Source of the DNA: a candidate division TA06 bacterium SM23_40 | Lineage (GTDB): Bacteria > LJUI01 > SM1-40 | Direction: 5' to 3' | DNA length: 19,709 nt | NCBI GenBank assembly: GCA_001303705.1 | Contig: LJUI01000032.1 | Location: 1 to 19,709, forward strand | Part shown: in pieces, positions 6,023 through 14,608 of the stretch | Layout of the letters: each line of letters begins with the position of its first letter | How positions within the stretch are numbered: the stretch's first letter is position 1 | Translations under genes and position numbers: made by a program | The notes under the pieces: model-generated | What the model was told of the DNA's origin: nothing | The model's input: only the letters and a program-made list of their open reading frames with translations | Databases searched by the model: none

Positions 6023-7059
6023 TCAAGGGGAACGATGCACTGGTGAAGGGAGCCATCCTGGCCGGCTGCCGATCGTATTTCGGCTATCCCATCACACCGG
6101 CATCGGAGATCGCTGAGGCGGCCGCGAGGTTCATGCCGCTCGTCGGAGGGACGTTCATTCAGGCTGAGAGCGAGGTGGCCGCTATCAATATGGTGTACGG
6201 AGCCGCGTCCGCGGGGCAGCGTACGATGACCGCATCCTCCAGTCCGGGGTTCAGCCTCAAACAGGAGGGGATTTCCTATTGCGCCGGCTCCGAACTGCCC
6301 TGCGTCATTGCCAACATTGTACGAGGAGGACCCGGGCTCGGGAACATCGCGCCTGAGCAAGGTGATTACTTCCAGACGGTGAAGGGGGGCGGTCACGGCA
6401 ATTATCGGGTCATCGTCTTCGCCCCGAACTCGGCACAGGAGATGTGCGACTTCTCGATGCTGGCATTCGATCTTGCAGACAAGTATCGCAATCCCGTGCT
6501 GATCATGAGCGATGGGTTCACGGGTCAGATGATGGAGCCGGTCGACTTCCCCGAGCCGAAACCCGTCCCGGAGAGAGACGAATCGTGGGCAGTATGCGGC
6601 GACGCCGATACGCGGCCGAACCTCATCTCGTCGATCTACCTGGAGCCCGAAGAGCTTGAAGCCCACATCAAGAAGCTGAAGGCCAAGTACGATGAGATGC
6701 AGCGGACCGAGGTGCGGTACGAGGAGTACGAGGCGGATGACGCGGAAATCATGTTGATCGGCTTTGGCATCGTGTCGCGGGTTCTCAGGAGCGTCGTTGA
6801 CAGGGCGCGGGAGAAGGGGCTGAAGGTGGGCCTGCTGAGACCCATCACGTTATGGCCGTTTCCCAGTAAGCGGATCGCCCAGCGGGCGAAACAAGTAGAG
6901 ACATTTCTGGTTGTCGAGCTGTCGACAGGCCAGATGGTTGAAGATGTACAGCTGGCTGTCATGAATGAGGCGCCGGTCAGGCTGTACTGGCGTGCCGGCG
7001 GCGTGGTGCCGACTGCAGAGGAGATCCTCGGCGAGATCGAAAAGATGATCGAGGGCTGA
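6007..7059 (+). CDS. vorB: 2-oxoacid:ferredoxin oxidoreductase alpha subunit, VorB-like
   Basis: Alpha subunit (350 aa) of a thiamine-diphosphate-dependent enzyme that oxidatively decarboxylates 2-oxoacids to acyl-CoA with reduction of ferredoxin. The N-terminal pyrimidine-binding domain has [11 protein letters not shown] (about residues 25-35) and QAESEVAAI (53-61). The RGGPGLG motif and a C-terminal transketolase-like domain with [11 protein letters not shown] follow. Length and motifs fit the VorB group (3-methyl-2-oxobutanoate oxidoreductase), whose members are near 350 aa. The related KorA (2-oxoglutarate) cannot be excluded from sequence alone. The gene overlaps the ferredoxin subunit gene and ends 1 nt before the beta-gamma gene. 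GGGAGGAAG at 5991-5999 is its ribosome site. Confidence 0.9.
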   Translation: MARELIKGNDALVKGAILAGCRSYFGYPITPASEIAEAAARFMPLVGGTFIQAESEVAAINMVYGAASAGQRTMTASSSPGFSLKQEGISYCAGSELPCVIANIVRGGPGLGNIAPEQGDYFQTVKGGGHGNYRVIVFAPNSAQEMCDFSMLAFDLADKYRNPVLIMSDGFTGQMMEPVDFPEPKPVPERDESWAVCGDADTRPNLISSIYLEPEELEAHIKKLKAKYDEMQRTEVRYEEYEADDAEIMLIGFGIVSRVLRSVVDRAREKGLKVGLLRPITLWPFPSKRIAQRAKQVETFLVVELSTGQMVEDVQLAVMNEAPVRLYWRAGGVVPTAEEILGEIEKMIEG

Positions 7060-7060
7060 C

Positions 7061-8527
7061 ATGGCAAAAAAGATATTGAAGAAGCCGGATGCCCTGTATG
7101 ACGTCTTCGAGAGAAAGCCCGGTGTCGACAAGACGATGACCCACTATTGCCCGGGCTGTGGTCACGGCATCCTGCACAAGCTGATTGCAGAGGCGATCGA
7201 CGACCTCGGTGTTGCCGATCGCACCATTTTCGTGAGTCCTGTCGGGTGCAGTGTCTTCGCATATTACTACTTCGATGTGGGTAATGTCCAGGTCGCCCAC
7301 GGGCGAGCTCCCGCCGTTGCTACGGGACTCAAGCGTGCCAGCCCTAACAGCATCGTCATCTCGTACCAGGGCGATGGAGATCTTGCGGCGATCGGGGGAA
7401 ACAACATCCTGCAGGCCGCCAACAGAGGTGAGTTATTCACTGTCTTCTTCATCAACAACGGCATCTATGGAATGACCGGCGGGCAGATGGCCCCGACTAC
7501 ACTCATCGGCCAGAAGACAACGACTACGCCGTACGGCCGGACCATCCGGAATGAGGGATACCCGATACGGGTGTGCGAGCTGCTCGCGACACTAGAATCT
7601 CCGGTCTACATCGAGCGCACCGCGATGACCGATGCAAAGAACATTGCCCGGACCCGTCGTGCCGTCAGGAAGGCGCTCAGGTGTCAGGTCGATCGGAAGG
7701 GATTCTCATTGGTCGAGGTACTCTCTAGCTGTCCCAGCGGGTGGAAGGTCGAACCGCGTGAGGCGCTCAAGTGGATCGAAGAGAAGATGATGCCGTACTT
7801 CCCTCTGGGCGTGTACAAGGATGTGATCGAGGAGCGAGAGCCTGTCGAGCTCGTCGAGCGTACCTACACCTCGGCCGATATCATGAAGGGGTTGGCACTG
7901 GCGGACGGAGAGGCAGCGGCCAGGGCTCCGCGGCACGAGGACGTAGGCGAAATGGCCATGAAGATAGCGGGCTTCGGCGGCCAGGGCATCCTCTTTCTCG
8001 GGCTGGCGCTGGCTGAGACCGGGATGGATGAGGGGCTGCATGTAACGTGGCTGCCGTCTTATGGTCCGGAGATGCGGGGGGGCACCGCAAACTGCCATGT
8101 CATTCTGTCCGGACGCAGAGTCGGTGCTCCGCTCGTCTCAATCCCCAACGTCTTGATTGCGCTCAACCGACCCTCACTCGAGAAGTTCGAGCCGGCCTTG
8201 AGTGAGGGAGGTCTTATCCTCTATGATAGTTCGCTCATCGATATCAGTCCATCACGAAAGGACATCATACCGCTTCCTGTGCCGGCGACGAAGTTGGCGG
8301 ATGAACTGGGGAGCACGAGGGCTGCCAACATGGTCGCCATGGGGGCGCTGATCGGATACACGGATGTGGTCAGCGTGGACGGGGCGATCGCAGCCCTGCC
8401 CAGGCTGGTGAAGAGAGATGAGCTCATATCGCTCAATGAAGCTGCCATCAGGAAGGGCGTCGAACAGGGTCGGCAGCTCCGGGCGAAGCAGAAAGTGGCG
8501 GTAGGAACAGGAAAAGGAGCACGCTGA
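7061..8527 (+). CDS. vorA: Fused beta-gamma subunit of 2-oxoacid:ferredoxin oxidoreductase
   Basis: One 488-residue chain joins two subunits that are usually separate. The beta part (about 1-285) binds thiamine diphosphate: HYCPGCGHG (28-36), GDGD (104-107), and Asn residues in GGNN and INNG. The gamma part (about 297-475) has GFGGQG (304-309) and SYGPEMRGGTANC (333-345), the signature of the CoA-interacting gamma domain. An acidic, Ala-rich linker at about 280-297 lies between them. The reading frame is continuous, with no hint of a frameshift. With the two preceding genes this gives a complete delta-alpha-(beta-gamma) enzyme. Both halves appear intact. The substrate is inferred from the VorB-like partner. 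Confidence 0.9.
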   Translation: MAKKILKKPDALYDVFERKPGVDKTMTHYCPGCGHGILHKLIAEAIDDLGVADRTIFVSPVGCSVFAYYYFDVGNVQVAHGRAPAVATGLKRASPNSIVISYQGDGDLAAIGGNNILQAANRGELFTVFFINNGIYGMTGGQMAPTTLIGQKTTTTPYGRTIRNEGYPIRVCELLATLESPVYIERTAMTDAKNIARTRRAVRKALRCQVDRKGFSLVEVLSSCPSGWKVEPREALKWIEEKMMPYFPLGVYKDVIEEREPVELVERTYTSADIMKGLALADGEAAARAPRHEDVGEMAMKIAGFGGQGILFLGLALAETGMDEGLHVTWLPSYGPEMRGGTANCHVILSGRRVGAPLVSIPNVLIALNRPSLEKFEPALSEGGLILYDSSLIDISPSRKDIIPLPVPATKLADELGSTRAANMVAMGALIGYTDVVSVDGAIAALPRLVKRDELISLNEAAIRKGVEQGRQLRAKQKVAVGTGKGAR

Positions 8528-8727
8528 ACTTCTGAAACAGTGACTGTTCGCCCTACGGTACTCAGGGCCCAGATGTCTCCAATTGGGCGCCGGCCGGATG
8601 TGGGATCGAGCTGGCAGGAGGGTGAGTCGCAGCGGTGAGTGCGACGCCCGCTGTCGGCCGTCGTGGCCGGAGGAAGAGGCTCGTCTGGGCTCCTTTCAGG
8701 TTGGCACCATACATCCGGGGGAGGATC
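8528..8727 (+). other. 200-bp gap with palindrome and alternative hairpins
   Basis: This is the largest gap inside the operon and splits it into two blocks. It holds a perfect palindrome AACAGT-G-ACTGTT (8536-8548). It also holds two mutually exclusive small helices: GCCCT 8550-8554 with AGGGC 8564-8568, or GCCCA 8567-8571 with TGGGC 8584-8588. No T-run terminator and no clear promoter is seen. TTGGCACC at 8701-8708 recalls a -24 element but lacks the matching GC at -12. Confidence 0.4.
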
Positions 8728-9858
8728 ATGGACATCGGGGTGCCGAAGGAGGTGCGCCAGCACGAAAAGCGAGTCGGGATCACGCCGGGGGGAGTGAGAC
8801 TGCTCGTCCGCAAGGGGCACCGCGTCTTTGTGCAGTCCGGGGCGGGTGAGGGCTGCGGCTTCCTCGACGAACACTATCAGGCGGTCGGAGCCGAAATAGT
8901 CTTTGACGCCGGAGAGGCTTACGGACGAGCGGATGTCGTCCTCAAGGTGACCGGCCTAATCCCGGAAGAATACGAACTGCTCCGGGAGGGTCAGGTCATC
9001 TTTGCATTCTTTCACCTTGCAGCGGCAGCGAGGCAGCTCGTTGACATCCTATTGAAGAAGGAGATCACGGCAGTCGCCTACGAGACGGTGCAGAATCCAG
9101 ATGGAGAGCTGCCCATCCTGGTGCCGATGAGCGAGATCGCCGGCCGCATGGCCCCTGCGATTGCATCTCACTGCCTCTCCACGCCGGCAGGGGGGAAAGG
9201 GATCCTGCTGGCAGGGATCCCCGGGGTCCCTGCAGCTGAGGTCGTCATCATCGGAGGCGGGGTGGTGGGATACAATGCCGCGCGTTCGTTCCTCGGCATA
9301 GGCGCCCACGTGACGCTTCTCGATCGCAAGGTCTCTGTCCTCCAGCGGCTCGACTCTCTGCTCGGGGGGCATCTGAACACGATGATCGCCACGAGGCACA
9401 ACATCACGCGGGTCTGTCGTTATCTCGACGTGCTCGTCGGCTGTATCCTCCTCCCGGGCGCCCGGACGCCGCACGTGGTCACCGAGGAGATGGTGCGTTC
9501 GATGCGGCGACGTTCCGTCATTCTCGACATAGCGATCGATCAGGGTGGATGCGTAGAAACGAGCCATCCGACGACACTGGGCGATCCGACATACATCTCG
9601 GAGGGGATCATACACTATTGCGTCCCGAACATGCCTGGCCGGGCATCACGGACATCATCGCATGCGCTCACAAACGCCTCAGTTCCCTTCCTGCTCGACT
9701 TTCTCGAGGCTGGTGAAGAGCGTGCGCTTGTCGAAAATCGCGCTCTCGCCGCCGGGGTCAACACCTACAGAGGACACCTCGTCAACGAGTCGGTGGCCGC
9801 CTCGACTGACATGGAGGCCGTCTCGCTGGAGTCGATACTCGGAGCCACGAAGAGATGA
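8728..9858 (+). CDS. ald: Alanine dehydrogenase
   Basis: NAD-dependent oxidative deamination of L-alanine to pyruvate and ammonia, or the reverse. The 376-residue length is normal for the family. Seen: [10 protein letters not shown]...ERV-type start with Arg15, substrate-site Lys73 in VVLKV, His96 in FAFFHLAA, the MSEIAGRMA motif, the nucleotide-binding [14 protein letters not shown] (172-185), and DIAIDQGGC (267-275) with the catalytic Asp271. ATG 8728 is preferred over the in-frame GTG at 8635: family proteins begin exactly at this MDIGVPKE, and GGGGGAGG lies at 8717-8724. The next gene overlaps by 4 bp (ATGA). In this setting it supplies pyruvate to the pyruvate-type oxidoreductase, or removes pyruvate and reductant as alanine. 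Confidence 0.95.
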   Translation: MDIGVPKEVRQHEKRVGITPGGVRLLVRKGHRVFVQSGAGEGCGFLDEHYQAVGAEIVFDAGEAYGRADVVLKVTGLIPEEYELLREGQVIFAFFHLAAAARQLVDILLKKEITAVAYETVQNPDGELPILVPMSEIAGRMAPAIASHCLSTPAGGKGILLAGIPGVPAAEVVIIGGGVVGYNAARSFLGIGAHVTLLDRKVSVLQRLDSLLGGHLNTMIATRHNITRVCRYLDVLVGCILLPGARTPHVVTEEMVRSMRRRSVILDIAIDQGGCVETSHPTTLGDPTYISEGIIHYCVPNMPGRASRTSSHALTNASVPFLLDFLEAGEERALVENRALAAGVNTYRGHLVNESVAASTDMEAVSLESILGATKR

Positions 9859-11183
9859 ACTGGGTGGACATCTACAAGTCGAAGATCACCACTGCTGAGG
9901 ATGCGGCGACGTACATCAAATCAGGCGACCGCGTCTACATCGGTGCGGGATGTGGGGTGCCCCACAGTCTCGTAGACGCTATGGTCGGATGCGCCGCAGA
10001 TCTGTGGAATGTCGAGATCACCCACCTGTTGACCATCGGGCCGGCGCCCTACGCCAAACCTGAGATGGCCGAACACTTCCGCCACAACGCGGTCTTTGTG
10101 GGTGGGAATGTGCGCGAGGCGATCAACTCCGGGAGAGGGGACTACATCCCCATCTACCTCGCCGATGTGCCGAAGCTCTACCTGCAGGGCCACCTGCCTC
10201 TCGATGTCGCGCTCGTCAGCCTCTCGCCGCCCGATGAGCACGGGTTCTGCAGCTTCGGGATCGAGGTTGGCTGCACCAAGCCCGCAGCGCATGCCGCCAA
10301 GAAAGTGATCGCCGAGGTGAACACAGAGATGCCGCGCACCCTGGGGGATAGCTTCATCCACGTATCGAAGGTGGATCAGTTCGTTGAGGTGTCGCGGCCG
10401 CTCGACGTGCTGGGAAAGCCTGAAATATCGGATGTCCACCGTCGTATCGGCCGGTACATAGCTGATCTGATCGAGGATGGTTCGACTCTCCAGATGGGCA
10501 TCGGCGCGATCCCTGACGCTGTTCTCCTCTTTCTCGATGAGAAGGAGGACCTCGGGGTGCATACGGAGATGTTTTCGGATGGGCTGATAGAGCTCATCGA
10601 GCGCGGGATCGTGACGAACGACAAGAAGACGGTCCATCCGGGCAAGGCGATCGTCGGGTTTCTTCTCGGGTCGAGAAGACTGTACGAATTCGTTGACAAC
10701 AACGCACTCATCGAGTTCCATCCCACGGACTATGTGAACAACCCGCTCCTCATCAGCCAGAACGATAAGATGGTGGCGATCAACTCCGCCATTCAAGTCG
10801 ATATCACCGGCCAGGTGAGCGCGGACTCGATCGGCTACTATATCTACAGCGGGTTCGGCGGTCAGGTCGATTTCATGCGGGGAGCGGCGCGCTCCAGCGG
10901 AGGGAAGCCGATCACTGCGCTTCCGTCCACGGCGAAGGGCGGCGCGGTCTCTCGCATCGTCCCCCACCTGGACGAGGGTGCGGGGGTGGTCACAAACAGG
11001 GCGGACGTTCACTATGTGGTGACAGAGTACGGAGTCGCCTATCTCTACGGCAAGAACCTGAGGCAGCGCGTGCGGGCGCTGATCGATCTTGCCCATCCGA
11101 ACTTCCGGGAAGATCTGTTGCGCTTCGCACATGAACACAACTATCTGCCGCGCGCAACCGCTGTGGGCCGGGATGTTGGGTGA
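9855..11183 (+). CDS. Acetyl-CoA hydrolase/transferase family CoA-transferase (4-hydroxybutyrate/acetate type)
   Basis: Moves CoA between an acyl-CoA and a free acid through a glutamyl-CoA intermediate. It has 442 residues, typical of the 4-hydroxybutyrate and butyrate:acetate CoA-transferases. Motifs: MGIGAIPDAV (214-223), catalytic Glu in VHTEMFSDG at residue 238 (the position known in AbfT), the oxyanion/CoA-binding GFGGQVDF (333-340), and ITALPSTAKGG followed by VVTEYGVAYLYG. The start overlaps the ald stop by 4 bp, so translation is probably coupled. Beside oxidoreductases that make acyl-CoA, it could release acetate or branched-chain acids while conserving the thioester. The true acid pair cannot be read from the sequence. 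Confidence 0.9.
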   Translation: MNWVDIYKSKITTAEDAATYIKSGDRVYIGAGCGVPHSLVDAMVGCAADLWNVEITHLLTIGPAPYAKPEMAEHFRHNAVFVGGNVREAINSGRGDYIPIYLADVPKLYLQGHLPLDVALVSLSPPDEHGFCSFGIEVGCTKPAAHAAKKVIAEVNTEMPRTLGDSFIHVSKVDQFVEVSRPLDVLGKPEISDVHRRIGRYIADLIEDGSTLQMGIGAIPDAVLLFLDEKEDLGVHTEMFSDGLIELIERGIVTNDKKTVHPGKAIVGFLLGSRRLYEFVDNNALIEFHPTDYVNNPLLISQNDKMVAINSAIQVDITGQVSADSIGYYIYSGFGGQVDFMRGAARSSGGKPITALPSTAKGGAVSRIVPHLDEGAGVVTNRADVHYVVTEYGVAYLYGKNLRQRVRALIDLAHPNFREDLLRFAHEHNYLPRATAVGRDVG

Positions 11184-11246
11184 ACGTGCCGAATCGGTTG
11201 CTTCCGAGCAGCGTGGCGTCGACAGGAACGAGAGGTGTATAGGGGC

Positions 11247-11825
11247 ATGAGCGAAAGCGGAGTGATCGAGATCCGATGGCACGGCAGAGGAGGCCAGGGG
11301 GTGGTGACCGCAGCGCGCCTCCTCGCGGGCGCGGCCCTGAGGGCCGATAAGTATTTCCAGGCCTTTCCCGAGTTCGGCCCGGAGAGGATGGGAGCACCCA
11401 TCGTCGCCTTTAATCGCATCTCATCCCGGCCATTCTCCAACTACTCCCAGATCTCGAACCCCGATGTGGTCGTGGTGATCGACCCGACCCTGCTCGGGGC
11501 AGAGGCTGTCATCGCCGGTGTTGGTGAGGACGCGATCTTCATCGCGAACAGCTCTGAGGAGGCGCGGCCGGTTGCCGGGCGTCTGGGCCTGGAGCCCGGT
11601 CAGGTGTACGTTGTGGACGCCTCGAGGATCGCACGTGAGACGATCGGAAGAGATATTCCTAATACTGCGATGCTGGGTGGCGTCGTCGGGATTACGGAGA
11701 TCGTGCCACTCGATGACGTGATCGAAGAGTTGAAGGAGCTGATGGGGGAGAAGCTGGGCTCGGAGAGGATAGAAGGTAACATAGAGGCGATTCGCAGGAC
11801 TTTTGAGACGATACGAGCCAGATAG
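11247..11825 (+). CDS. porC: Pyruvate-type ferredoxin oxidoreductase gamma subunit
   Basis: Gamma subunit (192 aa) of a four-subunit pyruvate/2-oxoacid:ferredoxin oxidoreductase. It has the N-terminal RWHGRGGQGVVTAA (10-23) and the FPEFGPERMGAPIVAFNRIS block (about 40-59), which is typical of the gamma domain that closes over CoA. The C-terminal region includes NTAMLGGVVGI. ATG 11247 is preferred over in-frame GTG 11235: family proteins start close to the IEIRWHGRGGQG strand, and GAGAGGTG at 11230-11237 is well placed. It follows the CoA-transferase by 63 bp and starts the gamma-delta-alpha-beta order common for bacterial and archaeal POR operons. This gamma is separate, unlike the fused one upstream. 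Confidence 0.9.
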   Translation: MSESGVIEIRWHGRGGQGVVTAARLLAGAALRADKYFQAFPEFGPERMGAPIVAFNRISSRPFSNYSQISNPDVVVVIDPTLLGAEAVIAGVGEDAIFIANSSEEARPVAGRLGLEPGQVYVVDASRIARETIGRDIPNTAMLGGVVGITEIVPLDDVIEELKELMGEKLGSERIEGNIEAIRRTFETIRAR

Positions 11826-11851
11826 GCGCGAGAAGAGAAAGGCGGAAGAGG

Positions 11852-12370
11852 ATGGCCCGTAAGAAGGAGACGGCAGCTAGGAAGACGAGGGCGCAGACCC
11901 GGAAAGGGAGGAAGACGGAGCGTGTGAAGAGGGCGGGGGGCGCGAAGAAAGTACGTACGTCGGCCGCCGGCGTGAAGACGTCGACAAGAACGAGAAAAAA
12001 GGGGGAGGCCACCTCAGCTATCGGCGCGAAGAGGCCCGCAGGGAGGAAACGGGCGAAAGGCCGGCAGGCAGGAGGGGAGAAGCCTGGATGGCGCGACATC
12101 CCGCGCGGAGGTCTGATTGTCAAGGCCGGCAACGCAGAGACGTACGAGACAGGCTCGTGGAGGACAAAGGCGCCGGCCATCGACTTCGACCGATGCACGA
12201 ACTGTCTCTTCTGCTGGATCTGGTGCCCCGACGGGGCTATTCAGGTGAAGGATGGCAAGGTCGTTGGTATTGATCTGTTTCACTGTAAGGGATGCGGGAT
12301 CTGTGCCCATGAGTGTCCCAAAGAGGCCATCGCCATGGTAGATGAGCGGAGGACAACACATGTCGCATAG
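11852..12370 (+). CDS. porD: POR delta ferredoxin subunit with a long basic N-terminal tail
   Basis: Delta subunit with two [4Fe-4S] clusters: CTNCLFCWIWCP (Cys115, 118, 121, 125) and CKGCGICAHECP (Cys145, 148, 151, 155). The core from residue 79 (GWRDIPRGGLI...TGSWRT) is the normal ~95-residue PorD. It is preceded by an unusual tail of about 78 residues with 29 Lys/Arg and only 4 acidic residues. The tail is rich in Ala, Thr and Gly, like the tails of histone-H1-like bacterial proteins. The tail is in frame with a good ribosome site (AAAGGCGG, 11838-11844) at the ATG. Internal GTG codons (residues 25 and 41) could give shorter forms. The gene overlaps the alpha gene by 11 bp. The tail's function is unknown. 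Confidence 0.88.
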   Translation: MARKKETAARKTRAQTRKGRKTERVKRAGGAKKVRTSAAGVKTSTRTRKKGEATSAIGAKRPAGRKRAKGRQAGGEKPGWRDIPRGGLIVKAGNAETYETGSWRTKAPAIDFDRCTNCLFCWIWCPDGAIQVKDGKVVGIDLFHCKGCGICAHECPKEAIAMVDERRTTHVA

Positions 12371-13604
12371 AGGGAGACGCACAGGATCAGGGGCTCGGGT
12401 GCTGAGGGCTCCGGCACCTGCCAAGGGCACGATCGTGAAGGCACTGAGGGGTGCCGACGCCGTGGCCGAGGCGATGCGCCAGGTCAACCCGGGAGTTGTC
12501 GCCGCCTATCCGATCACACCTCAGACGGACGTCGTGGAACGGTTCTCCGAATTCGTCGCCGATGGAGAAGTCGGCACCGAATTCGTCACCGTTGAGAGTG
12601 AGCATAGCGCGATGAGTGCATGCATCGGCGCGGCTGCCGCCGGGTGCAGGGTGATGACAGCGACCTCTGCCAACGGGTTGGCTCTCATGTGGGAGATGCT
12701 CTATATCGCTGCCTCCTACCGGGCGCCGATCGTGATGGCAGTGGCGAACAGGGCTCTGAGCGGCCCGATAAATATCCACTGTGACCACAGTGACTCAATG
12801 GGGGCGAGGGACAGCGGTTGGATTCAGATTTATTCCTCGACGGTCGAGGAAGTGTATGACAATGTCATCCAGGCGGTGCGGATCGGCGAGTCGAAAGACG
12901 TGAGATTACCGGTGATGGTGATGTTCGACGGGTTCATCATCAGTCACCTCTTGGAACGCGTCCGGGTGTTGCCCGACAAGAAGGTCCAGTCGTTCATCGG
13001 TCCCCCGCGGCCCGTCTACTCCTTGCTCGATATTGATCATCCCCTCACATATGGGCCGCTCGATCTGTTCGACTACTACTTTGAACACAAGCGCCAGCAG
13101 GTCGATGCAATGGAGTATGCCGAAAAGGCGATCACGGACGTGGGAAAGGAATACGGTCAGGTTTCGGGTCGGCTATATGGATATTACGAGGCGCACGAGC
13201 TCGATGATGCGGAGGTAGCGGTGGTGGCTCTCGGCTCAACTGCCTCGACGATAAAGGGACTCATTCCTGAGATCCGGGATGAGCGGATCAAGGGCGGCCT
13301 GCTGAAGGTGCGGCTATTCCGTCCCTTCCCGACCAGAGATGTCGTTCGGAGGCTGTCAGCGACGAAGGCTGTCGCGGTCCTCGATCGCTCGGCGTCATTC
13401 GGGGCTGATGGTGGACCTCTCTATCTCGAGGTGTCGAACGCCCTCGGCAGGGCGGGGGCGAAGACGAAGGTGACCAACTATATCTATGGCCTGGGAGGGC
13501 GCGACATTTCGCACGAGCACATTATGCGTGTCTATCAGGATCTGACAAGAATGGCGCGTGGGCGCCTCAAGCCCGGTACACGGTATCTGGGAGTGAGAGA
13601 GTAG
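12360..13604 (+). CDS. porA: Pyruvate-type ferredoxin oxidoreductase alpha subunit
   Basis: Alpha subunit (414 aa) that forms the substrate and pyrimidine side of the thiamine-diphosphate site. Motifs: AAYPITPQTDVVERF (48-62), TVESEHSAMSACIGAAAAG (77-95), SANGLALMWEML, and a C-terminal transketolase domain with KVRLFRPFP and AVLDRSASFGADGGPLY. ATG 12360 is chosen because GGAGGA lies 6 nt before it; ATG 12342 is in frame but has no such site. The first ~25 residues are a basic extension (MSHRGRRTGSGARVLR) not expected in this family. It overlaps porD and is followed by porB after 26 bp. Pyruvate is the likely substrate given Ald and MaeB nearby, but a branched-chain 2-oxoacid is possible. Confidence 0.92.
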   Translation: MSHRGRRTGSGARVLRAPAPAKGTIVKALRGADAVAEAMRQVNPGVVAAYPITPQTDVVERFSEFVADGEVGTEFVTVESEHSAMSACIGAAAAGCRVMTATSANGLALMWEMLYIAASYRAPIVMAVANRALSGPINIHCDHSDSMGARDSGWIQIYSSTVEEVYDNVIQAVRIGESKDVRLPVMVMFDGFIISHLLERVRVLPDKKVQSFIGPPRPVYSLLDIDHPLTYGPLDLFDYYFEHKRQQVDAMEYAEKAITDVGKEYGQVSGRLYGYYEAHELDDAEVAVVALGSTASTIKGLIPEIRDERIKGGLLKVRLFRPFPTRDVVRRLSATKAVAVLDRSASFGADGGPLYLEVSNALGRAGAKTKVTNYIYGLGGRDISHEHIMRVYQDLTRMARGRLKPGTRYLGVRE

Positions 13605-13630
13605 AGCACCAATCGGAGAAAGGTCGAACG

Positions 13631-14608
13631 ATGGCCAACTTGAAAGAGCTAGCTACGAGGGAAGAGCTGTTGACGGGCGGGCATCGCCTGTGTGCCGGCT
13701 GTGCCGCGTCGATCATCGTCAGACAGATACTGCTCTCGTCGAAGTATCCTCTCGTCGTCTCTTCGGCGACAGGGTGTCTCGAAGTGGCGACGACCATCTA
13801 TCCATATACGGCATGGAAGACAGCATGGATCCACAGCGCATTCGAGAACGTCGCCGCTACCATTAGCGGGGTGGAGGCGGCATACACCTATCAACGTCGG
13901 ACAGGCACGCTCGATCAGGAGTTCCGGTTCATCGCGTTCGCCGGAGATGGGGGCACGTACGATATTGGAATCCAGGCTCTCTCCGGGGCGCTGGAGCGCG
14001 GGCACCAGTTCCTGTACGTCTGCTATGACAACCAGGCCTATATGAATACTGGCATTCAGCGTTCGAGCGCCACTCCTGCCGGCGCATGGACGACGACGTG
14101 TCCGCCCGGCAAGCAGAGCCGCGGCAAGCGCCAGTATCGGAAGAACCTGACGGAAGTCGTCGCCGCACACAGGATCCCCTATGCGGCTCAGGCATCGCCC
14201 AGCCACTGGAAGGATCTGGTGACGAAGATCGAGAAAGCTCTGGAGGTTGAGGGTCCTGCGTTCATGAACATCATCGCCCCCTGTCCACGGGGCTGGCGAC
14301 ACGAGACAGATGAGACGATCGAGATCGCCCGTCTCGCCGTCGAGAGCCGGTTCTGGCCCCTTTTCGAGGTGGAGGAGGGACGGTGGCGGCTCAATTACCG
14401 CCCGCGCAGGCCGATCCCGGTCGTCGACTGGCTCAGGCGGCAGGGGCGGTTCAAACATCTATTCACCGAGGGATGCGAGTCGATGCTCGATGAGATCCAG
14501 GCTCGCGTCGATAGGGAATGGGAAGACCTGGTCAGCAGGTGCGCCGCCGACAAGGAACGAGCAGCCGGGGGCGAATCCAGGACCGGAGAAGGTGGTGCTG
14601 AGCAATGA
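13631..14608 (+). CDS. porB: Pyruvate-type ferredoxin oxidoreductase beta subunit
   Basis: Beta subunit (325 aa) binding thiamine diphosphate and one [4Fe-4S] cluster. Candidate cluster ligands are Cys21 and Cys24 (LCAGC), Cys49 (ATGCLEV) and Cys218 (APCPRGW), the four positions expected in PorB. The thiamine-diphosphate motif is GDGGTYDIG (105-113), with [11 protein letters not shown] (131-141) supplying Asn ligands. The tail is Glu/Gly/Ala-rich. The start has MANLKELA just before the conserved domain. The stop overlaps the malic enzyme start by 4 bp (ATGA), which couples pyruvate oxidation to malic enzyme synthesis. It completes the porC-D-A-B set. Confidence 0.93.
   Translation: MANLKELATREELLTGGHRLCAGCAASIIVRQILLSSKYPLVVSSATGCLEVATTIYPYTAWKTAWIHSAFENVAATISGVEAAYTYQRRTGTLDQEFRFIAFAGDGGTYDIGIQALSGALERGHQFLYVCYDNQAYMNTGIQRSSATPAGAWTTTCPPGKQSRGKRQYRKNLTEVVAAHRIPYAAQASPSHWKDLVTKIEKALEVEGPAFMNIIAPCPRGWRHETDETIEIARLAVESRFWPLFEVEEGRWRLNYRPRRPIPVVDWLRRQGRFKHLFTEGCESMLDEIQARVDREWEDLVSRCAADKERAAGGESRTGEGGAEQ

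Noticed and set aside
8701-8716. Second sigma-54 promoter (TTGGCACC) before ald
   Set aside because: The -12 GC is missing: the two bases at the required distance are CC.
8635-8727. Extended N-terminus of alanine dehydrogenase from GTG 8635
   Set aside because: The added residues are not conserved in Ald, and the family start MDIGVPKE has its own ribosome site at 8717-8724.
9921-11282. Long minus-strand open frame (453 codons) opposite the CoA-transferase
   Set aside because: It mirrors a clearly conserved gene with an identified catalytic residue. The translation is His/Arg/Asp-rich with no recognisable motif, as expected from the antisense of a GC-rich gene.
13649-14458. Minus-strand open frame (269 codons) opposite porB
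   Set aside because: It is a shadow of porB with no motif and low-quality composition.
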